DNA of 64,000 nt. Origin: HIMB11 sp965657135 (lineage in GTDB: Bacteria > Pseudomonadota > Alphaproteobacteria > Rhodobacterales > Rhodobacteraceae). The notes beneath the pieces were generated by a model that ran no database searches, was not told where the DNA came from, and was given only the letters and a program-made list of their open reading frames with translations. A program made the translations under genes and the position numbers. The stretch is from assembly GCA_965657135.1 (NCBI GenBank), contig CBFHNF010000007.1, positions 54,714 through 118,713 on the forward strand. The letters are read 5' to 3'. This document shows positions 56,292-64,000 of this stretch, piece by piece. The stretch's first letter is position 1; every line of letters begins with the position of its first letter.

Positions 56292-57911
56292 ATGGGCTGG
56301 TTAGCGGATGAAAATGGATTGGAAAAAAACGCGGCGAATTTTGTCGCACTTACGCCATTGTCGTTTTTAAATCGAGCACGCGAAGTGTTTCCTGATAAAC
56401 TAGCGGTGGTGTACGCAGATCACCGTGTCACCTACCGCCAGTATCATGAACGCTGTACGCGATTGGCCTCTGGTTTGGTGAAATTGGGGGTTCAATCCGG
56501 TGATGTGGTTGCCACAATCCTTCCCAACATCCCGGCCCATACCGAGGCCCATTTTGGCGTGCCCGCCTGTGGTGCGATCCTAAACGCGATTAATACGCGA
56601 TTGGATGTGAATACGGTATCCTATATTTTTGATCATGCTGGTGCTAAGGTGGCGCTGGTCGATACGCAATTCATCGAATTGGCCGAAGCTGCGATTGCTG
56701 CAAATGGCGGCGCGGGACCGACGTTGATCGAAGTTCCCGACGCCCCAGCGAGATTTCCTGCCACGGGGCGGCACACAACCTATGACACTCTGTTGGCAGA
56801 TGCCGATCCTGATTTTGATTGGATCATGCCAAAGGATGAATGGGAAAGCATTGCGCTAAACTACACCTCTGGTACAACAGGTCGACCAAAGGGGGTCGTA
56901 TATCACCACCGTGGCGCATATCTGAACGCAATGGGTCAAGTCATCAGTTGGCGTATCACATTGCATCCACGATATCTAACGATTGTACCCCTGTTCCATT
57001 GTAATGGTTGGTGCCACACATGGATGATGCCCGCGGTTGGCGGCACAATCGTGTGCTGTCGTGACATCACTGCGCCTGCTATTTTTGATGCGATTGCAGA
57101 TGAAAAGGTGACACACTTTGGTGGCGCGCCAATTGTGCTGAACATGTTGGTAAACGCACCTGCGGATCAAAAACGCGACTTTGATCACATTGTCGAAGTC
57201 TTCACAGCAGGTGCGCCCCCTGCCCCTGCGACTTTGGCAAAAATCGAACCCATGGGCTTTAATGTGACGCAGGTTTATGGACTTACTGAAACCTACGGTC
57301 CCGCAACAGAATGTACATGGAACAGTGCATGGGATGATCTGGATACAGAGCAGCGTGCCGCCATGAAAGCACGCCAAGGTGTTGCTATGCCGTTTATGGA
57401 GGATGTGGCCGTTTGGGATTCAGCGGGCCAACAAATTGTACGCGATGGCACCGCACAGGGTGAAATTGTCATGCGCGGCAATGGCACGATGAAGGGATAT
57501 TACAAAAACCCACAAGCAACCGCCGAAGCCTTTGAGGGCGGATATTTCCATTCGGGCGACATCGCTATTCATCACCCCAACACCTATGTCCAAATCGCCG
57601 ATCGGGCGAAGGACATCATCATTTCAGGCGGCGAAAACATCAGTTCAGTCGAGGTAGAAGGCACATTAATGGGTCACCCTGCCGTATCGCTGTGTGCGGT
57701 TGTGGCAAAGCCCGACGAAAAATGGGGCGAAGTGCCGTGTGCATTCGTTGAACTTAAGGACGATGTCAAGGCGAGCGAGGCAGAGTTAATCGCATTCGCG
57801 CGCGAACGCCTTGCAGGTTTTAAAACACCTAAGGCCGTGATATTCTGCGAACTTCCCAAAACATCGACAGGGAAAATTCAGAAATTTGAATTGCGTAAGC
57901 AATTTCAATAA
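56292..57911 (+). CDS. Fatty acyl-CoA / 3-(methylthio)propionyl-CoA ligase family (DmdB/AlkK-like)
   Basis: The 539-residue product has AMP-binding motif YTSGTTGRPKGVVYHHRG near residue 185, YGLTETYGPA, DRAKDIIISGGENISS and the catalytic lysine in LPKTSTGKIQKFELR. The opening MGWLADENGLEKNAANFVAL is typical of the roseobacter DmdB/AlkK group, which includes methylmercaptopropionate-CoA ligase. Since several paralogues act on other medium-chain acids, I do not assign DmdB outright. Start chosen with GGAGG four bases upstream. Confidence 0.88.
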   Translation: MGWLADENGLEKNAANFVALTPLSFLNRAREVFPDKLAVVYADHRVTYRQYHERCTRLASGLVKLGVQSGDVVATILPNIPAHTEAHFGVPACGAILNAINTRLDVNTVSYIFDHAGAKVALVDTQFIELAEAAIAANGGAGPTLIEVPDAPARFPATGRHTTYDTLLADADPDFDWIMPKDEWESIALNYTSGTTGRPKGVVYHHRGAYLNAMGQVISWRITLHPRYLTIVPLFHCNGWCHTWMMPAVGGTIVCCRDITAPAIFDAIADEKVTHFGGAPIVLNMLVNAPADQKRDFDHIVEVFTAGAPPAPATLAKIEPMGFNVTQVYGLTETYGPATECTWNSAWDDLDTEQRAAMKARQGVAMPFMEDVAVWDSAGQQIVRDGTAQGEIVMRGNGTMKGYYKNPQATAEAFEGGYFHSGDIAIHHPNTYVQIADRAKDIIISGGENISSVEVEGTLMGHPAVSLCAVVAKPDEKWGEVPCAFVELKDDVKASEAELIAFARERLAGFKTPKAVIFCELPKTSTGKIQKFELRKQFQ

Positions 57912-57983
57912 TCACAATGATTGTTTGCATGAAGGCAAAGGTGTAGCATTGGTCAAAAATCCCAAGCAGGCACCTTTGTTTTC

Positions 57984-59003
57984 ATGACAGCCCTAAACAA
58001 ATACCAAAGATTGGAAGCAAGCGCGCTATGGCGTGACAGCATCAGTGGGCAGCGTCGTGATGTGATCGTGTCCCTTGGGGATGCCAGTTTGGTTATCACG
58101 GACAAAAACGAACGCCCCCTAACGCATTGGTCACTTGCTGCGGTTCAACGTACGAATTCTGGTGCGTTTCCAGCCGTATTTCATCCCGACGGCGATCCAG
58201 ATGAAACACTCGAGCTAGGCGAGAGTGAGGCCGAAATGATTGAGGCCATCGAAAAATTACGCAATGTCATCGAACGCCGTCGTCCCAAACCTGGACGATT
58301 GCGGATTGTTAGTTTTGTGTTCATTCTTGGATTACTCAGTGCGCTTATGGTGTTCTGGATGCCGGGTGCTGTGCGTGATTACACGTTGCGTGTCTTACCC
58401 AAAGTAACCGAGCGTGAAATTGGTGAGGGGCTTTTGCAGGAACTTGAACAGTTCACAGGACGCGCCTGTACATCAAACCTGTCTGAGCGGGCACTGAACC
58501 AACTGTCCATACGGATTTTCGAAAAGCCTATTTCGATTGCCATTTTGCGCGAAGGCGTGGAAACCACGCACCCACTACCAGGGGATATCGTTATTGTCAG
58601 CCACACCTTGGTCGAAGATCACGACACTCCCGATGTATTGGCAGGATATTTACTGGAACTTGATTTGAATTCCGCCCCCCGAGAGATGCTAGAAACCATG
58701 TTAGAGGGCGCGGGCCTTGTCCCTACATTTATATTGCTAACAACAGGTCGACTACCCCAAGAAACGCTGGCAAATTTTGCAAAATCGCTGCTAAATGCAC
58801 CGGCAATTCCACCAGACCAAAACAGGCTAATTTCCGCATTTTACAAACGGGAAATTGCAATATCGCCTTATGCGTTGGCACGCGATATCACTGGACAAAA
58901 CACATCTGAATTGTTGCAAGCAGACACCAATCGCCCCAGTCCCGCGCGCCCAGTACTTAACGATACGCTCTGGGTGGGATTACAAGGTATTTGCGGCGGC
59001 TAG
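57984..59003 (+). CDS. Membrane protein of unknown function, possible pseudo-M48 peptidase
   Basis: The 339-residue product has an N-terminal cytoplasmic domain of about 100 residues (VIVSLGDASLVITDKNERPL), one clear transmembrane segment at about residues 111-130, and an extracytoplasmic domain. That domain has LPGDIVIVSHTLVEDHDTPD followed by VLAGYLLELDL. The pattern matches the M48 scaffold just before the zinc HExxH, but the HExxH itself is absent. I infer a degenerate, non-catalytic M48-type domain; a search is needed to confirm. The frame is intact. Confidence 0.75.
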   Translation: MTALNKYQRLEASALWRDSISGQRRDVIVSLGDASLVITDKNERPLTHWSLAAVQRTNSGAFPAVFHPDGDPDETLELGESEAEMIEAIEKLRNVIERRRPKPGRLRIVSFVFILGLLSALMVFWMPGAVRDYTLRVLPKVTEREIGEGLLQELEQFTGRACTSNLSERALNQLSIRIFEKPISIAILREGVETTHPLPGDIVIVSHTLVEDHDTPDVLAGYLLELDLNSAPREMLETMLEGAGLVPTFILLTTGRLPQETLANFAKSLLNAPAIPPDQNRLISAFYKREIAISPYALARDITGQNTSELLQADTNRPSPARPVLNDTLWVGLQGICGG

Positions 59004-59051
59004 TCTATTAAAATCAGTTTCAGTCTGAAGTAAACAGAACAATTTAGGATC

Positions 59052-59225
59052 TCATGCTTGAGTTCTGAGGGAAACGCAATAACCACAAACGCCAGCGCTA
59101 CCCGCAGGAAAATCACTTGGGGGTGTTTCTGCGGGAACTGAATCCACACCTGCGCCGAACGCCATCATTGGTGCACACACAAATAGCGCGACGACACAGG
59201 ATGCACCTATGCCACGAATATCCAC
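59052..59225 (-). CDS. Candidate 57-residue secreted peptide
   Basis: A short frame from GTG 59225 to TGA 59052. It encodes a hydrophobic N-terminal signal-like segment (GASCVVALFVCAPMMAFGAG), a Pro/Glu/Ser-rich stretch, and a CGYC motif near the C-terminus. GAGGTA lies nine bases upstream of the GTG. It lies 95 bases after the upp stop on the same strand, in an otherwise empty 317-base gap (59004-59320). A CGACTTTTTGTCG hairpin lies upstream (59237-59249). Gene status is uncertain. Confidence 0.35.
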   Translation of the reverse strand: MDIRGIGASCVVALFVCAPMMAFGAGVDSVPAETPPSDFPAGSAGVCGYCVSLRTQA

Positions 59226-59320
59226 TCTGACTACCTCGACTTTTTGTCGTTATTATTGAGTTAAGTATGTAGGAAGTTGCGAATCGAATCAATTGGCGAT
59301 GATCGAATCAACCCGATTCG

Positions 59321-59953
59321 CTATTTCGTGCCGAACATCCGATCACCTGCATCACCAAGGCCAGGAACAATATAACCCTTTTCATTTAGATGACTGTCAA
59401 GCGAAGCAGTCACAATAGGGACATCTGGGTGGGCCTCTTTCATACGCTGAACCCCCTCTGGCGCAGCAAGCAAGCATAAAAATCGGATATCCTTGGCCCC
59501 TGCCTGTTTCAGCAAATCAATCGCCGCAACCGAGGAATTGCCTGTGGCCAGCATTGGATCAACGGCAATGGTTAGGCGATCTTCTAAGCCTTGGGGTACC
59601 TTAAAATAATATTGTACGGGTTGCAGGGTTTCTTCGTCACGATAAAGACCAACAAATCCAACACGGGCGGCTGGCACCAATTCCAAAATACCATCGAGCA
59701 GTCCGTTACCCGCGCGCAAGATTGAGACAAGCGCCAGCTTTTTGCCATCAATAATTGGCGCATCCATCGACATCAGTGGAGTCTTGATTTGACGTGTTGA
59801 TATTGGCAGGTTTCGCGTGACCTCATAGGCGAGCAATTGGCTAATTTCACGCAAAAGTTGGCGAAAAACTGCGGTCGAAGTTTCGACATCCCGCATCAAC
59901 GTCAGTTTGTGTTGAACCAAAGGATGATCGACAATTGTTAGATGTTGATCCAT
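59321..59953 (-). CDS. upp: Uracil phosphoribosyltransferase Upp
   Basis: Converts uracil and PRPP to UMP. The 210-residue product has the PRPP loop VDPMLATGNSSVAAIDLLKQ and ends with the uracil-binding YIVPGLGDAGDRMFG. It overlaps the end of add by 16 bases, so translation is coupled. It is the last gene of the salvage operon. Confidence 0.97.
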   Translation of the reverse strand: MDQHLTIVDHPLVQHKLTLMRDVETSTAVFRQLLREISQLLAYEVTRNLPISTRQIKTPLMSMDAPIIDGKKLALVSILRAGNGLLDGILELVPAARVGFVGLYRDEETLQPVQYYFKVPQGLEDRLTIAVDPMLATGNSSVAAIDLLKQAGAKDIRFLCLLAAPEGVQRMKEAHPDVPIVTASLDSHLNEKGYIVPGLGDAGDRMFGTK

Positions 59954-60948
59954 GATTTGCGCACCTTTTCACGTAGGTTAGTTTTCGTTTCATGATCACA
60001 AAACGCGGCATCAATCGCATTTTCATTTATCACACAAAATTCTGCAGCGCCCCATCCAAATGTACCTGCTAACATGTCATATTCACGCGTCAAATCGGTA
60101 TGAAAAAATGGAGGATCATCGGTTGATACGGTCACAGAAACGGATGCATCAAAGAGTTCTTTTATCGGATGATCGGACCATGTTGGTGACACATCAACAC
60201 CCAGCGCGACATTTGATCCTGGACACACCTCTAGCGTGATTTGACGCGCCTTGATCTCATCAATCAATGCTGGATCTTTGATACATTGCACTCCATGCCC
60301 AATCCGTTCAACCTTTAAATCATCAATCGCCTCGCGTATACTTTTGGGGCCACCCCACTCTCCTGCATGGGTGGTGAGGCGCAAGCCTGCCTCGCGCGCC
60401 ATGTCAAATGCATATGCATAATCCCCTTGATGGCCGACGCTTTCATCACCACCCATTCCGAAACCAGTCAAAAAATCCCCAGCGGTTTCAGCCGCACATC
60501 GACCCGATTTTTTCGCCTGTTCAGGCCCCAAATGTCGCACGCATGTGGCGACGCCACGCATCGTTATCCCAAATTTTTCTTCTGCATGTATTGCGGCCTC
60601 TTGAATTGCAGCCAAATAATCGCGCCATGCGGCTACATCAGAATTGCCACAAAAATCAGGCGCTAAAAATGTTTCGGTGTAAATCACACCATGCGATGCG
60701 CTTTCTTCCAAAATCGCAAGCGTCAAATGATAAAAATCCTGCGGTGTTTGCAGAACAGTGCACGCCGCTTCGTAAGTGCGCAAAAACTCGGAGAAGGATA
60801 AAAATTTATACCCGCCATGCGCATCGAACACCTTAGACAGATCCACCTTTTTCTCTGCTGCCAAGCGGCGGATAAAATCGGGCGGAGCTGCACCCTCGTG
60901 ATGCAGGTGTATTTCTATCTTTGCGCCATCTGCTCTTGGTTCACTCAT
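59938..60948 (-). CDS. add: Adenosine deaminase
   Basis: Zn enzyme converting adenosine to inosine. The 336-residue product has the metal motif EIHLHHEGAAPP near the start, HAGEWGGPKSIREAI, IGHGVQCIKDP, and STDDPPFFHTDLTREY near residue 272. The start overlaps deoB by four bases (ATGA). It feeds the deo pathway in the same operon. Confidence 0.94.
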   Translation of the reverse strand: MSEPRADGAKIEIHLHHEGAAPPDFIRRLAAEKKVDLSKVFDAHGGYKFLSFSEFLRTYEAACTVLQTPQDFYHLTLAILEESASHGVIYTETFLAPDFCGNSDVAAWRDYLAAIQEAAIHAEEKFGITMRGVATCVRHLGPEQAKKSGRCAAETAGDFLTGFGMGGDESVGHQGDYAYAFDMAREAGLRLTTHAGEWGGPKSIREAIDDLKVERIGHGVQCIKDPALIDEIKARQITLEVCPGSNVALGVDVSPTWSDHPIKELFDASVSVTVSTDDPPFFHTDLTREYDMLAGTFGWGAAEFCVINENAIDAAFCDHETKTNLREKVRKSWINI

Positions 60949-62153
60949 ACTATACTCGTCCCTTCTGCATCATAAGGTGCGTCAAAAAATTTGGCGATGG
61001 TAGCCGCAACATCTGCAAACCCGATTAATCCTGCATCTTTGGGTTTTGTGCCAGCAATCAACACTGGCACCCGTTCTCGCGTGTGATCGGTCCCCACCCA
61101 TGTGGGATCATTTCCATGATCTGCTGTCAGGATCAATATATCATCTGAACGTAATTGCGCTATAACGTGAGAGATACTTTGATCGAACCACTCAAGCGCG
61201 CGCGCATATCCCGGCACATCGCGGCGATGTCCAAAATGGCTATCAAATTCGACAAAATTCGCAAATGTAAAGCTTTGATCGGGTGCATTTCGCACAGCCT
61301 GTGTCATGGCATCCATGAGGGATTGATCATCCCCTTTTACACAATCTGCGATCCCTTGCATTGAAAAAATGTCACCAATCTTACCAATGGCATGCGTTTG
61401 AACACCCACGCGTTGTAAGTAATCCATCAAAACGGGTTTGGGCGGTTTGATCGCATAATCGCGCCTGTTTGATGTACGCACCCACCCCTTATCCTGATCA
61501 CCAACAAAGGGGCGGGCGATCACGCGTCCAACCTTCATGTCATGGAGCGTTGGGGCAATATTTGCACATAAATCATATAAACGCTGCAAACCAAAATGTT
61601 CCTCATGGGCTGCAATCTGAAACACGCTATCGATTGAGGTATAACAAATGGGCATACCTGTTTCGACGTGCTGTTGAGCTAATGCATCAATGATTTGGGT
61701 GCCCGACGCATGACAATTTCCCAAGATACCAGACACATTTGAAGCACGGCATACAGCGTCCACAATCTCGGCTGGAAAACTTGGCTGCAATTTCGGAAAA
61801 TAGTGCCAATCCCAAGGCACCGTCAGCCCCGCCAATTCCCAATGCCCAGATGGCGTATCCTTACCCATAGATTTTTCTGTCGCTGCGGCCCACGTAGCCC
61901 CTGTCACCAAAGGCAAATTGGGCGCGACCTTCCCCGTGGCCGCATGAATTGCATTACCCAACCCCAGCCGGGTCAGTGTTGGTAAGTTCAGTGGACCTGC
62001 ACGTCCGTCATTTACCAACCCATCAGCGCAGGCTGACGCGATATTCAAAACCGTATTTGATCCTGTATCAGGAACATCCCCATTAAAAAATTGGTCCGCA
62101 TCAGGGGCACCCCCGATACCCACAGAATCCATGACAATTAAAAAAGCGCGCAT
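60945..62153 (-). CDS. deoB: Phosphopentomutase DeoB
   Basis: Converts (deoxy)ribose 1-phosphate to 5-phosphate. The 402-residue product has MDSVGIGGAPDA near the start. MGKDTPSGHWELAG carries the phosphorylated Thr near residue 89. The C-terminal metal site is in TADHGNDPTWVGTDHTRERV. The ATG at 62151-62153 overlaps the deoA stop by one base (TGATG). Confidence 0.97.
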   Translation of the reverse strand: MRAFLIVMDSVGIGGAPDADQFFNGDVPDTGSNTVLNIASACADGLVNDGRAGPLNLPTLTRLGLGNAIHAATGKVAPNLPLVTGATWAAATEKSMGKDTPSGHWELAGLTVPWDWHYFPKLQPSFPAEIVDAVCRASNVSGILGNCHASGTQIIDALAQQHVETGMPICYTSIDSVFQIAAHEEHFGLQRLYDLCANIAPTLHDMKVGRVIARPFVGDQDKGWVRTSNRRDYAIKPPKPVLMDYLQRVGVQTHAIGKIGDIFSMQGIADCVKGDDQSLMDAMTQAVRNAPDQSFTFANFVEFDSHFGHRRDVPGYARALEWFDQSISHVIAQLRSDDILILTADHGNDPTWVGTDHTRERVPVLIAGTKPKDAGLIGFADVAATIAKFFDAPYDAEGTSIV

Positions 62154-63457
62154 CAAAGTCCAATCTGTTCAAGTATCAGCGATTGTGGCTGTACATCTGA
62201 TTCATCAATTAAAATAACTTGATCAATGGCTTTCACTGCCATTTGTGCCGAATCTAAGCGATTGGCGTGAACACGGGCAATGACATCACCCTTATCAACT
62301 TTTGCACCAATTTGAACAACATGATCAATCCCTACCGCAGGGTCAATCGCATCACTTTCCACACGCCGTCCACCGCCTAAATCCACCACAATATGGCCCA
62401 TTTGAACGCCCTGAAATCCAGACACGTAGCCTGCATGTTTTGCGACGACTTCGTGGATAACAGTTGCCTCGGGCAGGAAGCGATCCCAGTTGTCGCAAAA
62501 TCCAACCGGTCCTCCCATAGCCGTGATCATTTTGGAGAATTTTTCCATCGCATGCCCCTGATCCAACAGCCTTTCAAATTTCGTGATGGCCTGTTCAATC
62601 TGGATCGCATGGTGTGTTGCATAGACTTGCGCAGCGAGACGCACGGATAATGTACGCAGATCACCACGTGCAGTTCCAGCCAACACTTCTAATGCCGTAC
62701 GCACCTCAAGCGCATTGCCTAACGCAGGGGCCAATGGAGCGTTCATATTGGAAATCACTGCGGACGTTTTACACCCGGCTGCATTTGCCGTTTCAACCAA
62801 CGACTGCGCCAATGCCTCTGCCTCTGGCAGCGTTTGCATAAAGGCACCGCTGCCACATTTTACGTCCAACACCAACCCCTGTAGACCGGCAGCAAGTTTT
62901 TTGGATAAAATTGACGCTGTGATTAAATCAAGGCTATCAACAGTTCCCGTCACATCACGCACGGCATACAGACGACGATCCGCCGGCGCAATGTCGTCCG
63001 TTGCCCCGGCAATCACACAGCCAGCGGTGCGCAAAATGGCATCCAAGCGCACCTTGTCGAACTGCGTGCGCACACCTGGTATTGCCTCAAGCTTATCTAG
63101 CGTACCCCCGGTGTGCCCTAGTCCGCGCCCTGATATCATGGGCACGATCACATCGGCAGCCGCAAGCAAAGGTGCAAGGATCAATGAAACACAGTCGCCG
63201 ATACCACCAGTAGAATGTTTATCCAATATCGGCGCATCGAAATCCCAAGATAGGGTCGCACCGCTGTCGCGCATCGCCAAGGTTAAATCACGTCGCCCAG
63301 CGTCGCCCAAACCGCTCATGCAGACCGACATCGCAAATGCACCGGCTTGTGCATCACTGACCGATTGATCAGCAAGCCCCTCTGCAAACCACCTCAGCTC
63401 ATCCTGATTTGGAACTTGGGCGTTGCGCAATCGCCAGATGATGCCTGCTGCGTCCAT
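62153..63457 (-). CDS. deoA: Thymidine phosphorylase DeoA
   Basis: Cleaves thymidine to thymine and deoxyribose 1-phosphate. The 434-residue product has KHSTGGIGDCVSLILAPLLA and SGRGLGHTGGTLDKLEAIPG near residue 110-130, and the helical and alpha/beta domains of the family. It lies one base after cdd. Confidence 0.96.
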   Translation of the reverse strand: MDAAGIIWRLRNAQVPNQDELRWFAEGLADQSVSDAQAGAFAMSVCMSGLGDAGRRDLTLAMRDSGATLSWDFDAPILDKHSTGGIGDCVSLILAPLLAAADVIVPMISGRGLGHTGGTLDKLEAIPGVRTQFDKVRLDAILRTAGCVIAGATDDIAPADRRLYAVRDVTGTVDSLDLITASILSKKLAAGLQGLVLDVKCGSGAFMQTLPEAEALAQSLVETANAAGCKTSAVISNMNAPLAPALGNALEVRTALEVLAGTARGDLRTLSVRLAAQVYATHHAIQIEQAITKFERLLDQGHAMEKFSKMITAMGGPVGFCDNWDRFLPEATVIHEVVAKHAGYVSGFQGVQMGHIVVDLGGGRRVESDAIDPAVGIDHVVQIGAKVDKGDVIARVHANRLDSAQMAVKAIDQVILIDESDVQPQSLILEQIGL

Positions 63458-63458
63458 A

Positions 63459-63848
63459 TCAAACGCTCATATGATGTGTTCCAAAGGCGCCTGGCAATAG
63501 CTCCCCGATGGTCGTTACGAATTCGTTCCCATCAAGCGTCGCCAAGGTTACCTTGACATCCGCGCGGCCAAACTCGGCCAATTTTTGACGACAGCCACCA
63601 CAGGGTGCAACGGGTTCTGGACTATCGGCGACAACGTAAACTTCCCTTAGTTGTGTGACCCCGTTTGCAACCATATGTGCGATAGCGCCTGCCTCGGCAC
63701 AGGTCCCCTCGGGATAGGCGACATTTTCAACATTCACACCAGCATAGATTTCACCATTTGAGCCAACAATTGCGGCTCCGACCTTGAAACCCGAATAAGG
63801 TGCATATGCGTTATTGCGCACGTGATGTGCTGCGTCTCGTAATGACAT
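63459..63848 (-). CDS. cdd: Cytidine deaminase Cdd
   Basis: Deaminates cytidine and deoxycytidine. The 129-residue product has the zinc and catalytic motif GTCAEAGAIAHMV and PCGGCRQKLAEF. The start at ATG 63846-63848 has AAGGA seven bases upstream and gives the usual length; an earlier in-frame start adds 26 unrelated residues. It is the first gene of the nucleoside salvage operon. Confidence 0.96.
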   Translation of the reverse strand: MSLRDAAHHVRNNAYAPYSGFKVGAAIVGSNGEIYAGVNVENVAYPEGTCAEAGAIAHMVANGVTQLREVYVVADSPEPVAPCGGCRQKLAEFGRADVKVTLATLDGNEFVTTIGELLPGAFGTHHMSV

Positions 63849-63956
63849 TTTAAATCCTTGGCCATTTATGTCGTTCAACAGTAATGTGCTGGGCGAATTG
63901 GTGCAAATCATTTCCATTTTTGTCACTAGGCCAACTTATGACTTTCGTCAGTTAAA

Positions 63957-63986
63957 AAAATAGTTTAACACTAAACTATAATTCAA
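63957..63986 (-). promoter_or_regulatory. Candidate promoter with palindromic operator for cdd-deoA-deoB-add-upp
   Basis: On the minus strand TTGAAT (63981-63986) and TATTTT (63957-63962) are 18 bases apart. Between them lies a perfect palindrome, ATAGTTTA (63960-63967) / TAAACTAT (63972-63979). Placed over the spacer, it fits an operator for a nucleoside-responsive repressor. The promoter matches are moderate. Confidence 0.4.
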
Positions 63987-64000
63987 AGTGGGGTTCGGAT

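Overview
The window looks like a chromosomal segment of a marine alphaproteobacterium of the order Rhodobacterales (roseobacter group), probably one of its lower-GC members. The evidence is the gene content: the cell-cycle regulator GcrA, a phosphatidylcholine synthase, a DUF1127 gene, a ruvCAB-ybgC-tolQRAB-pal-cpoB-tilS-ftsH run, a DUF3572/pleD divergent pair, and choline sulfatase and MttB-family genes. I see no insertion sequences, prophage, plasmid genes or CRISPR arrays. Most of the window is compact housekeeping DNA with many 4-base ATGA overlaps.

Layout. (1) 122-11704, minus strand: ruvC-ruvA-ruvB (branch migration), a conserved unknown, ybgC, tolQ-tolR-tolA-tolB-pal-cpoB (envelope constriction and integrity), tilS and ftsH, closed by a terminator at the left edge. 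(2) 11705-16643: DUF1127 (plus), then prmA, an MFS transporter and priA (minus). (3) 16728-20528, plus: transaldolase-like fsa, DUF484-xerC, pcs and gcrA, ending in a bidirectional terminator shared with gdh. (4) 20533-24828: glutamate dehydrogenase, a 3-hydroxyisobutyrate-type dehydrogenase, pirin and a TetR regulator. (5) 24988-29175, plus: hom, glpX, recJ and tRNA-Glu(TTC). (6) 29387-36827: accessory region with a small Cys-rich protein, choline sulfatase betC, a broken H-NOX-like/HNOBA-GGDEF pair, a non-pyrrolysine mttB, an HAD phosphatase, DUF3572 and a pleD-like gene interrupted by TAG. (7) 36948-46503: prpE, nadK, glyA, a 5'-nucleotidase, DUF952-pyrD, a MATE exporter and two PaaI-type thioesterases. 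(8) 46620-54612, plus: two tandem MerR regulators followed by a beta-oxidation operon (two acyl-CoA dehydrogenases, GST, thiolase, FadJ-type multifunctional enzyme). (9) 54635-59225: sulfotransferase, DMT exporter, acyl-CoA ligase (DmdB/AlkK type), a probable pseudo-protease, and a candidate 57-residue secreted peptide. (10) 59321-63986, minus: the nucleoside salvage operon cdd-deoA-deoB-add-upp, with a promoter containing a palindromic operator.

The most notable observation is in region 6. Every gene there that I can tie to cyclic-di-GMP signalling is damaged: the H-NOX-like sensor has two in-frame stops, its partner diguanylate cyclase has a one-base deletion, and the PleD-like cyclase has an amber codon at position 23. 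The genes around them are intact. In its undamaged frame the H-NOX-like protein also lacks the heme-ligand histidine and the YxSxR motif. It may therefore belong to a poorly described heme-free branch of the H-NOX fold paired with a diguanylate cyclase.
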